Shown here piece after piece: positions 25,652 through 35,187 of a DNA stretch of 64,000 nucleotides (position 1 is its first letter; every line of letters begins with the position of its first letter). The stretch spans positions 2,356,001 to 2,420,000 of the forward strand of contig NZ_CP054839.1 in assembly GCF_018141105.1 (NCBI RefSeq). Reading direction: 5' to 3'. Position numbers and translations under genes: made by a program. This DNA comes from Saccharopolyspora erythraea. Lineage in GTDB: Bacteria; Actinomycetota; Actinomycetes; Mycobacteriales; Pseudonocardiaceae. The notes beneath the pieces were generated by a model. The model was not told the origin of the DNA. It was given only the letters and a program-made list of their open reading frames with translations, and did not search any database.

Positions 25652-26830
25652 CTAGTGGGCGCCGAGCTGCCGGACGACATTCGTCGGCTTGCCCGCGAGC
25701 GAGCCGGAGAGATACCGGCTGAAGGCCGGCAGTCCGGCCAGGCGGAGGGCGGTGCGCCGCACGGCGAGCTGCGTCCGGGTGTCCGGGACGAACCAGCGGG
25801 CACTGCTGCGTCCGACGCGTTGCTTCTCGGTCACGACCGGCCGCCACAGCCGCTCGTACTCGGCGAGCGCGGCGTCGACGGTGTCGGCCCGGGCGAGTTG
25901 TCCGGCCAGCACGTAGGCACCGGCGATCGCGAGTGACGCACCCTGGCCGGCGAGCAGCGACACCGCCTGGCAGGCGTCACCCAGCAGCACCACCCGGCCG
26001 TTGGTCCACTGTGGAGCTTCGATCTGCGCCACCTGGTCGTAGTACACCTGGTCGGACGGTGGGCACGCCGCGAGAGCCCGGGGAGCGACCCAGCCGAGTG
26101 AACCGTAGACGTCGCGCAGAGCGGCACGCGCGTCGTCGGGCAGTGCCGGATCGGCTGCCCGGTGCACGGCGAACACCGCGACCCGTCCGTCGCGCAGGCC
26201 GTAGCAGGCCAGTTGCCTCCCGAGCGTGTCGGTGAGGCAGAACCGGCCGTTCACCTCGGCGTGCACGCGCGGATCGTCGAAGAGGAACGCGGCAGTGTGG
26301 AACCCGAGGTAGCGCAGGAACCGGCTCTCCGCGCCGAAAACCGCTGCGCGCACCGACGAGTGGATCCCGTCGGCGCCGACGAGCAGGTCGGCGTCGAGCA
26401 CGCTCCCGTCGGGCAGGGTGACCCGCACCCGGTCGGAGTCGTTCCCGATGTGCTCCGGCGCGGTCGCGAAGCGCAGGTCGACCTGGTCGGGGAGCTGTTC
26501 TCGCAGGGCCCGCTCGAGATCGGGGCGCATGATGCTCAGCAGCCGTCCGCCGACCGCCTTGGTCAGCTGAGAGGTGCGCAGGCCGGCACGCCGGCGGCCC
26601 GTCTCGTCGACGTAGCTCACTTCCTCGACGCGGTAGCCGAGTTCGCGCAGCCGCGGCAGCAGGCCCATCGCCTCCGCGGCGTCGTAGCCGGGGCCGAAGA
26701 AGTCGATCATGTATCCGGTCTCGCGCGGACCGGGTGCCTTCTCCAGCACGACGACTTCCCAGTCATGGGCGTGCAGCCGGTTCGCCAGCGCCAGTCCGGC
26801 GATCCCAGCCCCGCAGATCACGGCTCTCAC
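25652..26830 (-). CDS. FAD-dependent monooxygenase (PHBH-type)
   Basis: 392-residue flavoprotein aromatic hydroxylase type. Motifs: VICGAGIAGLALANRL (FAD Rossmann loop), DLLVGADGIHSSVR (DG motif), and VVLLGDACQAVSLLAGQGAS (GD motif). PVVTEKQ and the Arg-rich C-terminus follow. The GTG at 26830 overlaps the stop of the TetR gene by 4 bp and has GAGGAGGG upstream, so both are one transcript. Related proteins hydroxylate phenolics or inactivate tetracycline or rifampicin. The TetR partner suggests a ligand-inducible detoxification unit; the substrate is unknown. Confidence 0.9.
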   Translation of the reverse strand: MRAVICGAGIAGLALANRLHAHDWEVVVLEKAPGPRETGYMIDFFGPGYDAAEAMGLLPRLRELGYRVEEVSYVDETGRRRAGLRTSQLTKAVGGRLLSIMRPDLERALREQLPDQVDLRFATAPEHIGNDSDRVRVTLPDGSVLDADLLVGADGIHSSVRAAVFGAESRFLRYLGFHTAAFLFDDPRVHAEVNGRFCLTDTLGRQLACYGLRDGRVAVFAVHRAADPALPDDARAALRDVYGSLGWVAPRALAACPPSDQVYYDQVAQIEAPQWTNGRVVLLGDACQAVSLLAGQGASLAIAGAYVLAGQLARADTVDAALAEYERLWRPVVTEKQRVGRSSARWFVPDTRTQLAVRRTALRLAGLPAFSRYLSGSLAGKPTNVVRQLGAH

Positions 26831-27417
26831 GGCTGTCCCTCCTCGGTCGGGTGGGTGGAGCGGAACATCCGGCGCAGGACAGGGCGCGCCGTCGCCGCGC
26901 TCAGGTCGCCGCTGAGCGCCTGGTGCAGCACGACACCGTCGACGGCTGCGGCCAGCACCATCGCGGTCTCCCGCGGGGTCGCCTCGCCGCGGGCGCGCAG
27001 CCAGCCGGCGAGGTCGCGCCGGAAGTCGTCGACGACTCCGGCCACCGCGCGCTTGAGCTCCGGGTCCCGGGTCGCGGCGAGGTAGGTCTCGCTCACCAGC
27101 AGCGACGCCGGTTCGTCGGACGCGTAGCGCTCCAGCGTCCCGAGGATCGCGTCGAGCAGGTCGTCCGGCGTCGCGGCGGCGTCGAACAGCGGCCGCATCC
27201 CCGCGACCGCTTCGCGCAGCACGCCGACCGCGGCCTCGGTGAGCAGCGCCTGCAGCGAGGCGAAGTGGTAGTGGACCAGCCCGGGGGCCACTCCGGCGCG
27301 CTCGGCGAGGACCCGGGTGTGCACGCCGGTCCAGCCCTTCTCGGCGATCAGCTCGACCGCGGCGCCGGTCAACCGCCGCCGCACTTCCCGCCCGCGTTCC
27401 GCTGCGGAGTTCACCAT
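26827..27417 (-). CDS. TetR-family transcriptional regulator
   Basis: 196 residues. N-terminal HTH: LIAEKGWTGVHTRVLAERAG followed by VAPGLVHYHF, a textbook TetR DNA-binding domain; the C-terminal all-helical ligand domain is of the TetR_C type. ATG at 27417 with GGGGAGAG upstream; an ATG at 27474 would add 19 residues without similarity. First gene of a two-gene operon with the monooxygenase, so autoregulation is likely. The dyad CTTGG / CCAAG with related flanks at about 27436-27466 could be its operator, but spacing and symmetry are poor. Confidence 0.9.
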   Translation of the reverse strand: MVNSAAERGREVRRRLTGAAVELIAEKGWTGVHTRVLAERAGVAPGLVHYHFASLQALLTEAAVGVLREAVAGMRPLFDAAATPDDLLDAILGTLERYASDEPASLLVSETYLAATRDPELKRAVAGVVDDFRRDLAGWLRARGEATPRETAMVLAAAVDGVVLHQALSGDLSAATARPVLRRMFRSTHPTEEGQP

Positions 27418-27580
27418 GGCCTCTCCCCGGGATCGTCTTGGTCGATCGTATTGGGCGAACGTCCAAGTCGACAAGTGTGCAGGTAGAAGCGGAAGCCGCA
27501 GACCGAAGTCGAGCGCTGCTCAGGCCCGGGTAGCGGCACCCGGTCCTGCTCGGGGGTTCGCGTGCCTCAACCCGCTATGC

Positions 27581-27690
27581 CCGCGAAGGCGCCGCGCAGT
27601 GCGCCGGCATCCCGGCCACACCCGGCCGCGCTCAGCCGCGAAGGCGCCGCGCAATGCGCCGGCATCCCGGCCACGCCCGGCCGCGTTCAG
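27581..27690. repeat. 55-bp direct tandem duplication at the 3' end of lhr
   Basis: CCGCGAAGGCGCCGCGCARTG begins at 27581 and again at 27636, exactly 55 bp apart, with about four differences over the unit. The second copy runs up to the lhr stop codon. Confidence 0.85.
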
Positions 27691-30600
27691 GCCCGCAACC
27701 GGAGGCCCTTGGGGGTGGCGCGGAAACCGGCCTCGGTGAGGATCTCCGCCATCCGGGACCCCAGCGCGCCTTCCCCGTCGGCGCGCTGCACCGCGAGCTG
27801 GTCGAGCCAGCCCTCCCGTACGGCTCGCGCCAGCCCCGCCGCCGCCAGCCGCAGCACGTCCTCGTCCTCGGTGAACGACAGCAGGGACTTGCCGCCGCGC
27901 TCGACGTAGAGCGCCGCGGAACCCGCGACGAGCACGACCAGCGCGCCCGCCTTGCGCCCTGGCCGGTGCCGGGTGCCGGAGACGGCCGCGGGCCATTCCA
28001 GCGCCGCCCCGTACGGCTGGGCCGGGTCGGCCGCGGCGAGCACCACCGCCTGCGCCTCTTCCTCCGGACGTTCGGCGCGCGAGGACGCGCGCAGCCGGTC
28101 GATCGCGCCCGGAACCGCGAACTGCGCCGCGCCGAGCCCCTCGACGACGTAGCCGCGACGGCACCGCCCCGACTCCTCCATGGCCCGCAGCACCTTGTAC
28201 ACCGCCGAGAAACCGCCGGTGACGCGTTCGGTGTCCAGCGCGCCTCTGGTGAGCACGCCGTGCCGTTCGAGGAACGCCTCGGCGCGGGCGTGCGCCCTCC
28301 GGGTCGGTTCGCTCGACGACTGCGGTGCCAGCGACCACCTGCCCGAGACGGCGGGCGGTCCACTGCGGCTGGGCATCGCCGGACGGCCCGCACGCAGCCG
28401 CGCGTACCGGCCCCGGGGTGCGCTGCGGCGCGGCTTGTGCGTGGCACCGCGCCCCGACACCAGCGCGCGCAGCGGCGCGAGCGTGTCGTTGGTCGCGGTG
28501 CCCGCCCACACCAGGTCCCACAGCGCGGCGGTCACCGCTTCGTCCTCCGGGGCCGCTTCCCCCTGCTCCAGCAGGATCGCGCCGGCGCGGTCGGCCAGCT
28601 GCCGGTAGAACTGCGCGCCGCCTTCCAGCGTGGTCACGATCGCCCGGTGCAGCGGCGAGTCCGGCCGCTCCTCCGGCACGTCGGGCAGCAGCAGGTCCGC
28701 GACGTCGGCGGGCGCCAGCGCGATCCAGCCGTCGCCGCCCGCGAGCGAGCCCGAACCGACCCACACCAGCTCGCCGGTCGAGGTCAGCTCGTCGAGCAGC
28801 GCTGGTGAGTAGCCGGGCAGGCGCGCGGGCAGGACCAGCGACTCCAGCGCGCTGGCGGGCACCGGTGCGCCCGCGAGCTGCTCGACGACCGAGAACACGT
28901 CGTCGACGGTGGGCGCGGTCCGCAGCCGCGCCCCGATCCCGTGCCAGGACGGCAGGAACCGGCCCAGTGCCGCGGGCTCGACCGGCTCGACCTCCGCGCG
29001 CAGCCGGGCCAGCGACGCCCGCCGCATCCGGCGCAGCACCTCGGCGTCGCAGTACTCCAGCGACCGGCCGCCACCGGCCTCCAGCGGGCGCAGCTCACCG
29101 CGGATGAGCCTGCCGCTGCCGGTGAGCCGGTCCAGCACGCCGTGCATCACCGCGACACCCAGGCCGAAGCGGTGCGCGGCGGTGTCGGCGGTGAACGGCC
29201 CGCGCGACCGGGCGTAGCGGATGACCAGGTCGGCCAGTGGATCGGCGACGGGTTCGGTGAACGCCTCGGGCACCCCGACCGGCAGCGCGACCCCGAGCGC
29301 GTCGCGGACCTTGCCCGCGTCCTCGATCGGGATCCAGCGCTCCTCGCCCGCGATGCGCACCCGCAGGACCCGGCGCTGGGCGTGCAGGTCCTCCAGCCAC
29401 TCCGGCCGGACACCGCGCTCGGCGGCCTCCGCGGCCGACAGGTCGCCGAGGAAGCTGAGCAGGTCGATCGCGCCCTCCGCGTCGCGGGCGTGGCGCTCGG
29501 GAGCCAGCCGCTGCAGCTGCGACTCGACCTCGGCCACCACCTCGGGGTCGAGCAGCTCCCGCAGCGCCTCCGACCCCAGCAGCTCGGCCAGCAGCGTCGA
29601 GTCCAGGCTCAGCGCGGCCGAGCGGCGTTCGGCCAGCGGAGCGTCGGTCTCGTACAGGAACATCCCGATGTAGCCGAAGAGCAGGCTGCGCGCGAACGGC
29701 GACGGCGTCGGCGTCTCGACCTCCACGACGCGCACCTTGCGCGCGGCGACCTGCGCCATCAGCTCGGTCAGTCCCGGCACGTCGTAGACGTCCTGGAGGC
29801 ATTCCCGCATCGCCTCCAGCACGATCGGGAACTGCTCGTACTGCGCGGCCACCGACAGCAGCTGCGCCGCCCGCTGCCGCTGCTGCCACAGCGGCGAGCG
29901 GCGCCGCGGGTCGCGGCGGGGCAGCAGCAGCGCGCGGGCCGCGCACTCCCGGAAGCGCGCCGCGAACAGCGCCGAGCCGCCCACCTCGTCGGTGACGACC
30001 TGCTGCACCTCGTCCGGCGCGAGCAGGACGTCCTCGGCGGCGGGCAGGATCTCGGTCCCGGCGTCGTCGAGCGCGTCGGCCAGCCGCACCACGATGCCGT
30101 CGTCGGAGGAGGCGACCTGCGGGTCGATCCCGCGGCGCTCGCGGAGCCGGGCCCCGATCGCCAGCGCCCACGGTCCGTTGACCTTGGCGCCGAACGGGGA
30201 GTGCACGACCATCCGCCAGTCGCCGAGCTCGTCGCGGAACCGCTCCACGACGATGGTCCGGTCGTCGGGCACGTGGCGGGTGGCCCGCCGCTGCTCGTCC
30301 AGGTAGCTCAGCAGGTTGTCCCCGGCCCACTGGTCCAGCCCCGCATCGCTGATGCGGGTCCGCGCGGCCTCCGGGTCGGCCGCGGTCAGCTCCCGGACGA
30401 ACGCTCCCAGCGCCCGTCCCAGCTCCAGCGGACGGCCCGGCGAGTCGCCCTTCCAGAACGGCATCCTGGCCGGCTCGCCCGGCGCGGGGGTGACCACGAC
30501 CCGGTCGTGGGTGATGTCCTCGACCCGCCACGACGAGGTGCCGAGCAGGAACGTGTCGCCGACGCGCGACTCGTAGACCATCTCCTCGTCGAGCTCGCCG

Positions 30601-32246
30601 ACCCGCACCCCGCCCTTGCCCGCGGCGTCGTCGCCGGGGGTGGTGACCGCGAACAGCCCGCGGTCGGGGATGGTGCCGCCGGAGGTGACCGCCAGCCGCT
30701 GCGCGCCCGGCCTGGCCCGCAGCTCGTCGTCGATCCGGTCCCACACTATCCGCGCGCGCAGCTCGCCGAACTCCTCGCTCGGGTAGCGGCCGGCGAGCAT
30801 GTCCAGCACCGCGTGCAGCGCGGAGTCCGGCAACCCGGCGAAGGACGCCGAGCGCCGCACCACGGTCGCCAACCGCTCCAGCGACCACGTGTCCATCGCC
30901 ACCATCGACACCACGTGCTGCGCCAGCACGTCGAGCGGGTTGCGCGGGAAGGACAGCGCCTCGATCAGCCCGTCGGCCATCCGCTCGGCGGTCACCGCGC
31001 AGCCGACGAGGTCGCCGCGGAACTTCGGGAACACCACCCCGCGCGAGACCGCCCCGACGTGGTGCCCGCCGCGGCCGATCCGCTGCAGGCCCGACGCGAC
31101 GCTCGGCGGCGTCTCCACCTGCACGACCAGGTCGACCGCGCCCATGTCGATGCCCAGCTCCAGGGAGGAGGTCGCCACCACGCACGGCAGCCGCCCTGAC
31201 TTCAGCTCCTCCTCGACGACCGCCCGCTGCTCCTTCGACATCGACCCGTGGTGGGCCTTGGCCACGGTCGCCGCGGCACCGCGCGTGATCCCCGAGCCGC
31301 CGACGGCCTCGGCGGGGAAGCGCTGCACCGGCTCGTCTTCCTCCACCTCCTCCGCCGCGAGCTCGTTGATCCCCGCGGTCAGCCGCTCGGCCAGCCGCCG
31401 GGAGTTGGTGAACACGATCGTCGAGCGGTGCTGACGGATCAGTTCGAGCACGCGGGTCTGCACCGACGGCCAGATCGAGGGGTGCTGGTCGTCGTCGGCG
31501 CCGCCCAGCTCGGCCAGGTCCGGCACCGGCACCTCGACCCGCACCTCGACCTGCTTGACGTTGGCGGGCTGCACCGTGCGGACCGGGCGGCCGCCTGCCA
31601 GGAAGGTGCGCACCTCGTCGACCGGCCGCACCGTGGCCGACAGGCCGATGCGCTGCGCCGGACGCGGCAGCAGCTCGTCGAGCCGTTCCAGCGACAGCGC
31701 CAGGTGCGCGCCGCGCTTGGTGCCCGCGACCGCGTGCACCTCGTCGACGATCACCGTCTCCACCCCGCGCAGCGACTCCCGCGCGGCCGAGGTCAGCAGC
31801 AGGAACAGCGACTCCGGTGTCGTGACCAGGACGTCGGGCGGTGTCCGGGCGAACGAGCGGCGCTGGTCGGCCGGGGTGTCCCCGGTGCGCATGCCGACGG
31901 TGATGTCGGGCGGCTCGCCGCCGAGGCGCTGCGTGGCCTGGCGGATGCCGGCCAGCGGAGCGCGCAGGTTGCGCTCGACGTCGACCGCCAGCGCCTTCAG
32001 CGGCGAGACGTAGAGGACCCGGCAGCGCTGCTTCGGGTCCCTCGGCGGTCCCTCGGCGGCCAGCCGGTCGAGGGCGGACAGGAACGCCGCGAGCGTCTTG
32101 CCCGAACCGGTCGGGGCGATGACCAGCGCGTGCTCGCCGTCGGCGATCGCCTCCCACGCGCCGGCCTGGGCCTCGGTCGGCGCGTCGAAGGCACCGCGGA
32201 ACCAGTCCCGGGTCGCGGGGGAGAAGCGGTCCAGCACGTCGGTCAC
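27687..32246 (-). CDS. lhr: ATP-dependent helicase Lhr
   Basis: Very large superfamily 2 helicase, 1519 residues, matching mycobacterial Lhr. Walker A APTGSGKTLAAF near residue 44, DEVH box in VIVDEVHAVAGTKRG, HHGSMSKEQR (motif IV region), SSLELGIDMGAVD and QRIGRGGHHVG (motif VI). The C-terminal 650 residues hold the winged-helix and Lhr-specific beta-barrel domains. The family unwinds 3'-5' RNA:DNA hybrids and is linked to DNA repair; in mycobacteria it is induced by mitomycin C. GTG at 32246 gives MTDVLDRFSP, the usual start. No LexA box is visible upstream. Only the next gene, DUF3291, precedes it, 34 bp away. Confidence 0.95.
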   Translation of the reverse strand: MTDVLDRFSPATRDWFRGAFDAPTEAQAGAWEAIADGEHALVIAPTGSGKTLAAFLSALDRLAAEGPPRDPKQRCRVLYVSPLKALAVDVERNLRAPLAGIRQATQRLGGEPPDITVGMRTGDTPADQRRSFARTPPDVLVTTPESLFLLLTSAARESLRGVETVIVDEVHAVAGTKRGAHLALSLERLDELLPRPAQRIGLSATVRPVDEVRTFLAGGRPVRTVQPANVKQVEVRVEVPVPDLAELGGADDDQHPSIWPSVQTRVLELIRQHRSTIVFTNSRRLAERLTAGINELAAEEVEEDEPVQRFPAEAVGGSGITRGAAATVAKAHHGSMSKEQRAVVEEELKSGRLPCVVATSSLELGIDMGAVDLVVQVETPPSVASGLQRIGRGGHHVGAVSRGVVFPKFRGDLVGCAVTAERMADGLIEALSFPRNPLDVLAQHVVSMVAMDTWSLERLATVVRRSASFAGLPDSALHAVLDMLAGRYPSEEFGELRARIVWDRIDDELRARPGAQRLAVTSGGTIPDRGLFAVTTPGDDAAGKGGVRVGELDEEMVYESRVGDTFLLGTSSWRVEDITHDRVVVTPAPGEPARMPFWKGDSPGRPLELGRALGAFVRELTAADPEAARTRISDAGLDQWAGDNLLSYLDEQRRATRHVPDDRTIVVERFRDELGDWRMVVHSPFGAKVNGPWALAIGARLRERRGIDPQVASSDDGIVVRLADALDDAGTEILPAAEDVLLAPDEVQQVVTDEVGGSALFAARFRECAARALLLPRRDPRRRSPLWQQRQRAAQLLSVAAQYEQFPIVLEAMRECLQDVYDVPGLTELMAQVAARKVRVVEVETPTPSPFARSLLFGYIGMFLYETDAPLAERRSAALSLDSTLLAELLGSEALRELLDPEVVAEVESQLQRLAPERHARDAEGAIDLLSFLGDLSAAEAAERGVRPEWLEDLHAQRRVLRVRIAGEERWIPIEDAGKVRDALGVALPVGVPEAFTEPVADPLADLVIRYARSRGPFTADTAAHRFGLGVAVMHGVLDRLTGSGRLIRGELRPLEAGGGRSLEYCDAEVLRRMRRASLARLRAEVEPVEPAALGRFLPSWHGIGARLRTAPTVDDVFSVVEQLAGAPVPASALESLVLPARLPGYSPALLDELTSTGELVWVGSGSLAGGDGWIALAPADVADLLLPDVPEERPDSPLHRAIVTTLEGGAQFYRQLADRAGAILLEQGEAAPEDEAVTAALWDLVWAGTATNDTLAPLRALVSGRGATHKPRRSAPRGRYARLRAGRPAMPSRSGPPAVSGRWSLAPQSSSEPTRRAHARAEAFLERHGVLTRGALDTERVTGGFSAVYKVLRAMEESGRCRRGYVVEGLGAAQFAVPGAIDRLRASSRAERPEEEAQAVVLAAADPAQPYGAALEWPAAVSGTRHRPGRKAGALVVLVAGSAALYVERGGKSLLSFTEDEDVLRLAAAGLARAVREGWLDQLAVQRADGEGALGSRMAEILTEAGFRATPKGLRLRA

Positions 32247-32280
32247 ACCCCCATGCTGGACCAGCCCACCGACACCCGCG

Positions 32281-32775
32281 TCAGGCCGGGCACATCCAGT
32301 CGTCGTCGGCGCTGACCTGCGCACCGTCCGGAGCGGGGAACGGTTCGCGGAAGGTGAACGCGGCCGGTGACGGCCCGTTCGCGCGCAGCAGCGCCAGCCG
32401 CTCCTCGGCCTCGGCCACCGTCGGCCGGTGCCCGGCGGGCACCCACCACAGCACGGTGTGCGCCTCGGCCATCTTCGGGAACCACTCGCGCCGGCGCCGC
32501 AGGACCGCGACGTGCTCCGGGTCGCGGTAGACGTAGTCGGCCAGCGCCTCCACCGACTCCCACACCGACATGTTGACGATGATCCGGTCGTCGCCGAAGC
32601 CGCGGACGGCGGTGGCGTCGCCGTCCTCGGTCTGCAACCGCCAGACGAAACCGGGCGCGGCGTCGGCCGCCGCGTTCACCGGCTCCAGCGCCGCGACGAA
32701 CCCGGCGAGCTCGGCACTGTCCATAGGGGCCGCGGGGAGCGCGATGTTGACCTGCGCGAGGTGGTGATCAGCCAT
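32281..32775 (-). CDS. DUF3291-family protein
   Basis: 164-residue soluble protein of the DUF3291 (dimeric alpha-beta barrel-like) family. Conserved features: LAQVNIALP at the start, GFVWRLQTEDGDAT, NMSVWESVEALADYVY and RREWFPKM, VLWWVPAGHRPTVAEAEERL. Family members are thought to be monooxygenase- or EthD-like by fold, with no proven activity. The ATG at 32775 is 7 nt behind TAGTCT on the minus strand. Followed by lhr after 34 bp; probably the first gene of that transcript. Divergent from the Hsp70-like gene. Confidence 0.85.
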   Translation of the reverse strand: MADHHLAQVNIALPAAPMDSAELAGFVAALEPVNAAADAAPGFVWRLQTEDGDATAVRGFGDDRIIVNMSVWESVEALADYVYRDPEHVAVLRRRREWFPKMAEAHTVLWWVPAGHRPTVAEAEERLALLRANGPSPAAFTFREPFPAPDGAQVSADDDWMCPA

Positions 32776-32782
32776 GGACGTG

Positions 32783-32788
32783 AGACTA
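32783..32788 (-). promoter_or_regulatory. -10 hexamer TAGTCT of the DUF3291-lhr unit, leaderless
   Basis: Minus-strand TAGTCT, 7 nt before the ATG at 32775. Confidence 0.5.
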
Positions 32789-32898
32789 GTTCGGCCAATT
32801 GCGGGGATCACCGCCTTTCGGGTGTAGCGGCATGGCAACATCTCGGCCGGGCGATGACCTTGCACGCGCCCGGCAACAACAGCAGTAGGAGGCATCCG

Positions 32899-34740
32899 GT
32901 GCGCGTCCTGTCGGTGGATCTCGGCACCTCCAACACCGTCGCGGTGCTCTCGGCGCACGGCAGGCCACCCAGGGTGGTCGAGGTGGACGGGTCGGCGACC
33001 ATGCCCTCCGCGGTGTTCGCCGCCGAGGACGGCGCGATCATCGTCGGACGCGAGGCCGAACGGCGCGCCCGCCTCGACCCGTCGCGGTTCGAACCGAACC
33101 CGAAGCGCCGCGTCGACGAGGGCACGCTGCTGCTCGGCGAGTCGATCATCACCGTCACCGACGCGATGGCCGCGGTGCTGCACCGGGTTGCCGAGGAGAC
33201 GACCCGCCAGCTCGGCGGCGCGCAGCCCGACGAGGTGCGGCTCACCCACCCCGCGCAGTGGGGTCCGACGCGCCGCAACGTGCTGCTGTCGGCGGCCCGG
33301 TTGGCCGGTTTCGGCAGCAACCTGGTGCTGGTGCCGGAGCCGGTGGCCGCTGCGGCGCACTTCGCCTCGTTCCCCGACCGCTCGCTGGCGCCCGGCCAGG
33401 CGCTGGCCGTCTACGACCTCGGCGCGGGCACCTTCGACTGCGCCGTGGTCGGCGCCACCCAGGGCGGCTTCGCCGTGCTGGCCGAGGACGGCCTGCCCGA
33501 CCTCGGCGGTCTCGACGTCGACCAGGCGCTGCTGGAGCACGTCGGACGCCAGGTCTCCAACAAGGACCCGCAGCGGTGGCAGCGCCTGCTGCGGCCGGAG
33601 TCCACCGCGGACCGCCGCGCCCAGCGGGCGCTGCGCGAGGACGTCAAGGCCGCCAAGGAGGCGCTCTCCCGGCACGTCCAGACCGAGGTCCCGATGCCGG
33701 AGCCGTTCGAGGACGTGCTGGTCACCCGCGGTGAGCTGGAGGCGCTGGTGCGGCCGAGCATGCTGCGCAGCGTCGAGATGGTGGCCTCGGTTGTCCGGTC
33801 CAACGGGATGGCGCCGGAGAACCTCGCCGGGCTGTACCTGGTCGGCGGGTCCAGCCGGTTGCCGCTGGTGGCCACCCTGATCGGCGAGCAGCTGCGGATC
33901 GTGGCCACCAGCCTCGACCAGCCGGAGACCGCGGTGGCGCTCGGCGCCCACCACGTCTCGCGGGACGGCACCGCCCTCAACACCCAGGACCTGGGCTCGA
34001 CGTTCACCGCCGCCCAGCAGGGCGTCGGCAACCAGGGGCCGCGGCCGGTCTACCAGGAGCCCGAGACCGTCCGGACGGCGTTCGCGCCCGTCGTCCCGCA
34101 GCAGCAGCCCTACCCGCAGCAGGTGCGGCGGCAGAGCGCCGAGCAGCCGCGCACCGTCTCGCGCAACATGCTGGTCGGCCTCGGCGCGGTGGCCCTGGTC
34201 GCGGTGATCGTCGCGGTCGTGTCGATCGTGCTGACCTCGGGCGGAGGCGCCCAGGCCGCCAGCGCCTCGGAGTGCCGGGCTCCCTCGGAGACCCGCGACA
34301 CCAAGGGCTTCGACAAGTGCATGCTGCAACTGGCCGGTGACGTGCCCGAGACGACCAACTGCGCGCCGGGGTGGCAGCGGATCATGCCCGGCCTGCGCGA
34401 GCTGGGCGGCGCCGTCGCGTCCTGCTCGATCGGCAACCCCAACGAGGGCACCACGATCGTCTACACCCACCTCGACTCGATGCAGAAGGCGGAGCAGCGG
34501 GCCGATCTGCTGCTGGAGTTCAACGGCGTCACCGGCGACCAGGTGCGGGCCGACTGGAGCGGGAACGGGCTGTCCGGCGAGTACCGCGCCGTCACCAGCG
34601 ACACCTTCGGCACGCTCGTCTTCACCGTGGACGACAGGCCGCTGGTGGGGATGGTGCTGATGCCCAACAAGGATCAGCGGCTCGCGCCCGGGCAGGTGGC
34701 CGACGAGTTCGAGCGCAGGATCCAGCCGGGCACCGACTGA
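32899..34740 (+). CDS. Membrane-anchored Hsp70/actin-fold protein with an extracytoplasmic C-terminal domain
   Basis: 613 residues. An Hsp70-type ATPase fills about 1-355: phosphate-1 loop LSVDLGTSNTVAVL, phosphate-2 loop AVYDLGAGTFDCAVVG, adenosine motif LYLVGGSSRLPLVATL. The DnaK peptide-binding domain and lid are absent. Instead a Gln/Pro-rich linker (PQQQPYPQQ) leads to one membrane helix (about 424-445), then about 165 residues outside with four Cys (near 458, 474, 488, 509) that could form two disulfides. GTG start with TAGGAGG 6 nt upstream. Divergent from DUF3291. The role is unknown; the layout looks like a transmembrane sensor or envelope chaperone rather than a DnaK paralogue. Confidence 0.88.
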   Translation: MRVLSVDLGTSNTVAVLSAHGRPPRVVEVDGSATMPSAVFAAEDGAIIVGREAERRARLDPSRFEPNPKRRVDEGTLLLGESIITVTDAMAAVLHRVAEETTRQLGGAQPDEVRLTHPAQWGPTRRNVLLSAARLAGFGSNLVLVPEPVAAAAHFASFPDRSLAPGQALAVYDLGAGTFDCAVVGATQGGFAVLAEDGLPDLGGLDVDQALLEHVGRQVSNKDPQRWQRLLRPESTADRRAQRALREDVKAAKEALSRHVQTEVPMPEPFEDVLVTRGELEALVRPSMLRSVEMVASVVRSNGMAPENLAGLYLVGGSSRLPLVATLIGEQLRIVATSLDQPETAVALGAHHVSRDGTALNTQDLGSTFTAAQQGVGNQGPRPVYQEPETVRTAFAPVVPQQQPYPQQVRRQSAEQPRTVSRNMLVGLGAVALVAVIVAVVSIVLTSGGGAQAASASECRAPSETRDTKGFDKCMLQLAGDVPETTNCAPGWQRIMPGLRELGGAVASCSIGNPNEGTTIVYTHLDSMQKAEQRADLLLEFNGVTGDQVRADWSGNGLSGEYRAVTSDTFGTLVFTVDDRPLVGMVLMPNKDQRLAPGQVADEFERRIQPGTD

Positions 34741-34777
34741 CCGGCGCCGCGTTGCCGGGACCGCAGGTGCGCCGCCG

Positions 34778-34915
34778 TCAGCGCTTGTTGCGGCGCTCCC
34801 ACAGGAAGCGGACCGCCAGCACGATCACGACCAGCAGCCCCGCGGCGACGACCAGCCTGCCAAGCGGGCTGGACATCCCCGTCGGATCTGCCTGCGCGAG
34901 CAGTGCGATGAACAC
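34778..34915 (-). CDS. Small single-helix membrane protein
   Basis: 45-residue frame: MFIALLAQADPTG, one membrane segment (LGRLVVAAGLLVVIVLAVRF) and the basic end LWERRNKR, i.e. an N-out/C-in mini-protein. GTG start with GGTGGAG directly before it. It lies between the Hsp70-like gene and DUF3046, convergent with the former. The hydrophobic pattern and normal codon use make it likely real, but no family is recognised. Confidence 0.5.
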   Translation of the reverse strand: MFIALLAQADPTGMSSPLGRLVVAAGLLVVIVLAVRFLWERRNKR

Positions 34916-34940
34916 GACTCCACCATGCCACGGCCGGTCG

Positions 34941-34946
34941 TAGGCT
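34941..34946 (+). promoter_or_regulatory. -10 hexamer TAGGCT of the DUF3046 gene, leaderless
   Basis: TAGGCT ends 8 nt before the ATG at 34955. Confidence 0.45.
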
Positions 34947-34954
34947 GGGCGACG

Positions 34955-35149
34955 ATGCGCCACACAGTTTTCCGCCGTTGGATGGCGGCCGAGTTCGGAC
35001 AGACCCGGGCCGAGATGCTCGCCCAGGACCACGTGTTCTCGTCGCTGGGCGGGCGAACCGTGGACGAGGCCCTGGAGGCAGGCATGCCGCCCAAGGAGGT
35101 CTGGACGGCGGTCTGCGACGCGTTCGAGGTGCCAGCTGAACGGCGCTGA
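34955..35149 (+). CDS. DUF3046-family small protein
   Basis: 64 residues, the normal size for DUF3046 (Rv2738c in M. tuberculosis, next to recA there as well). Family core: MRHTVFRRWMAAEFG, then AEMLAQDHVFSSLGGRTVDE and the end PPKEVWTAVCDAFEVP. No function is known; the fixed position beside recA in actinobacteria is the main clue. ATG start without a ribosome site but with a close -10 box. Confidence 0.92.
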   Translation: MRHTVFRRWMAAEFGQTRAEMLAQDHVFSSLGGRTVDEALEAGMPPKEVWTAVCDAFEVPAERR

Positions 35150-35187
35150 GCCGCAGGCCGGCACCTCGTGTGCGTGCGTGTCGCTGC

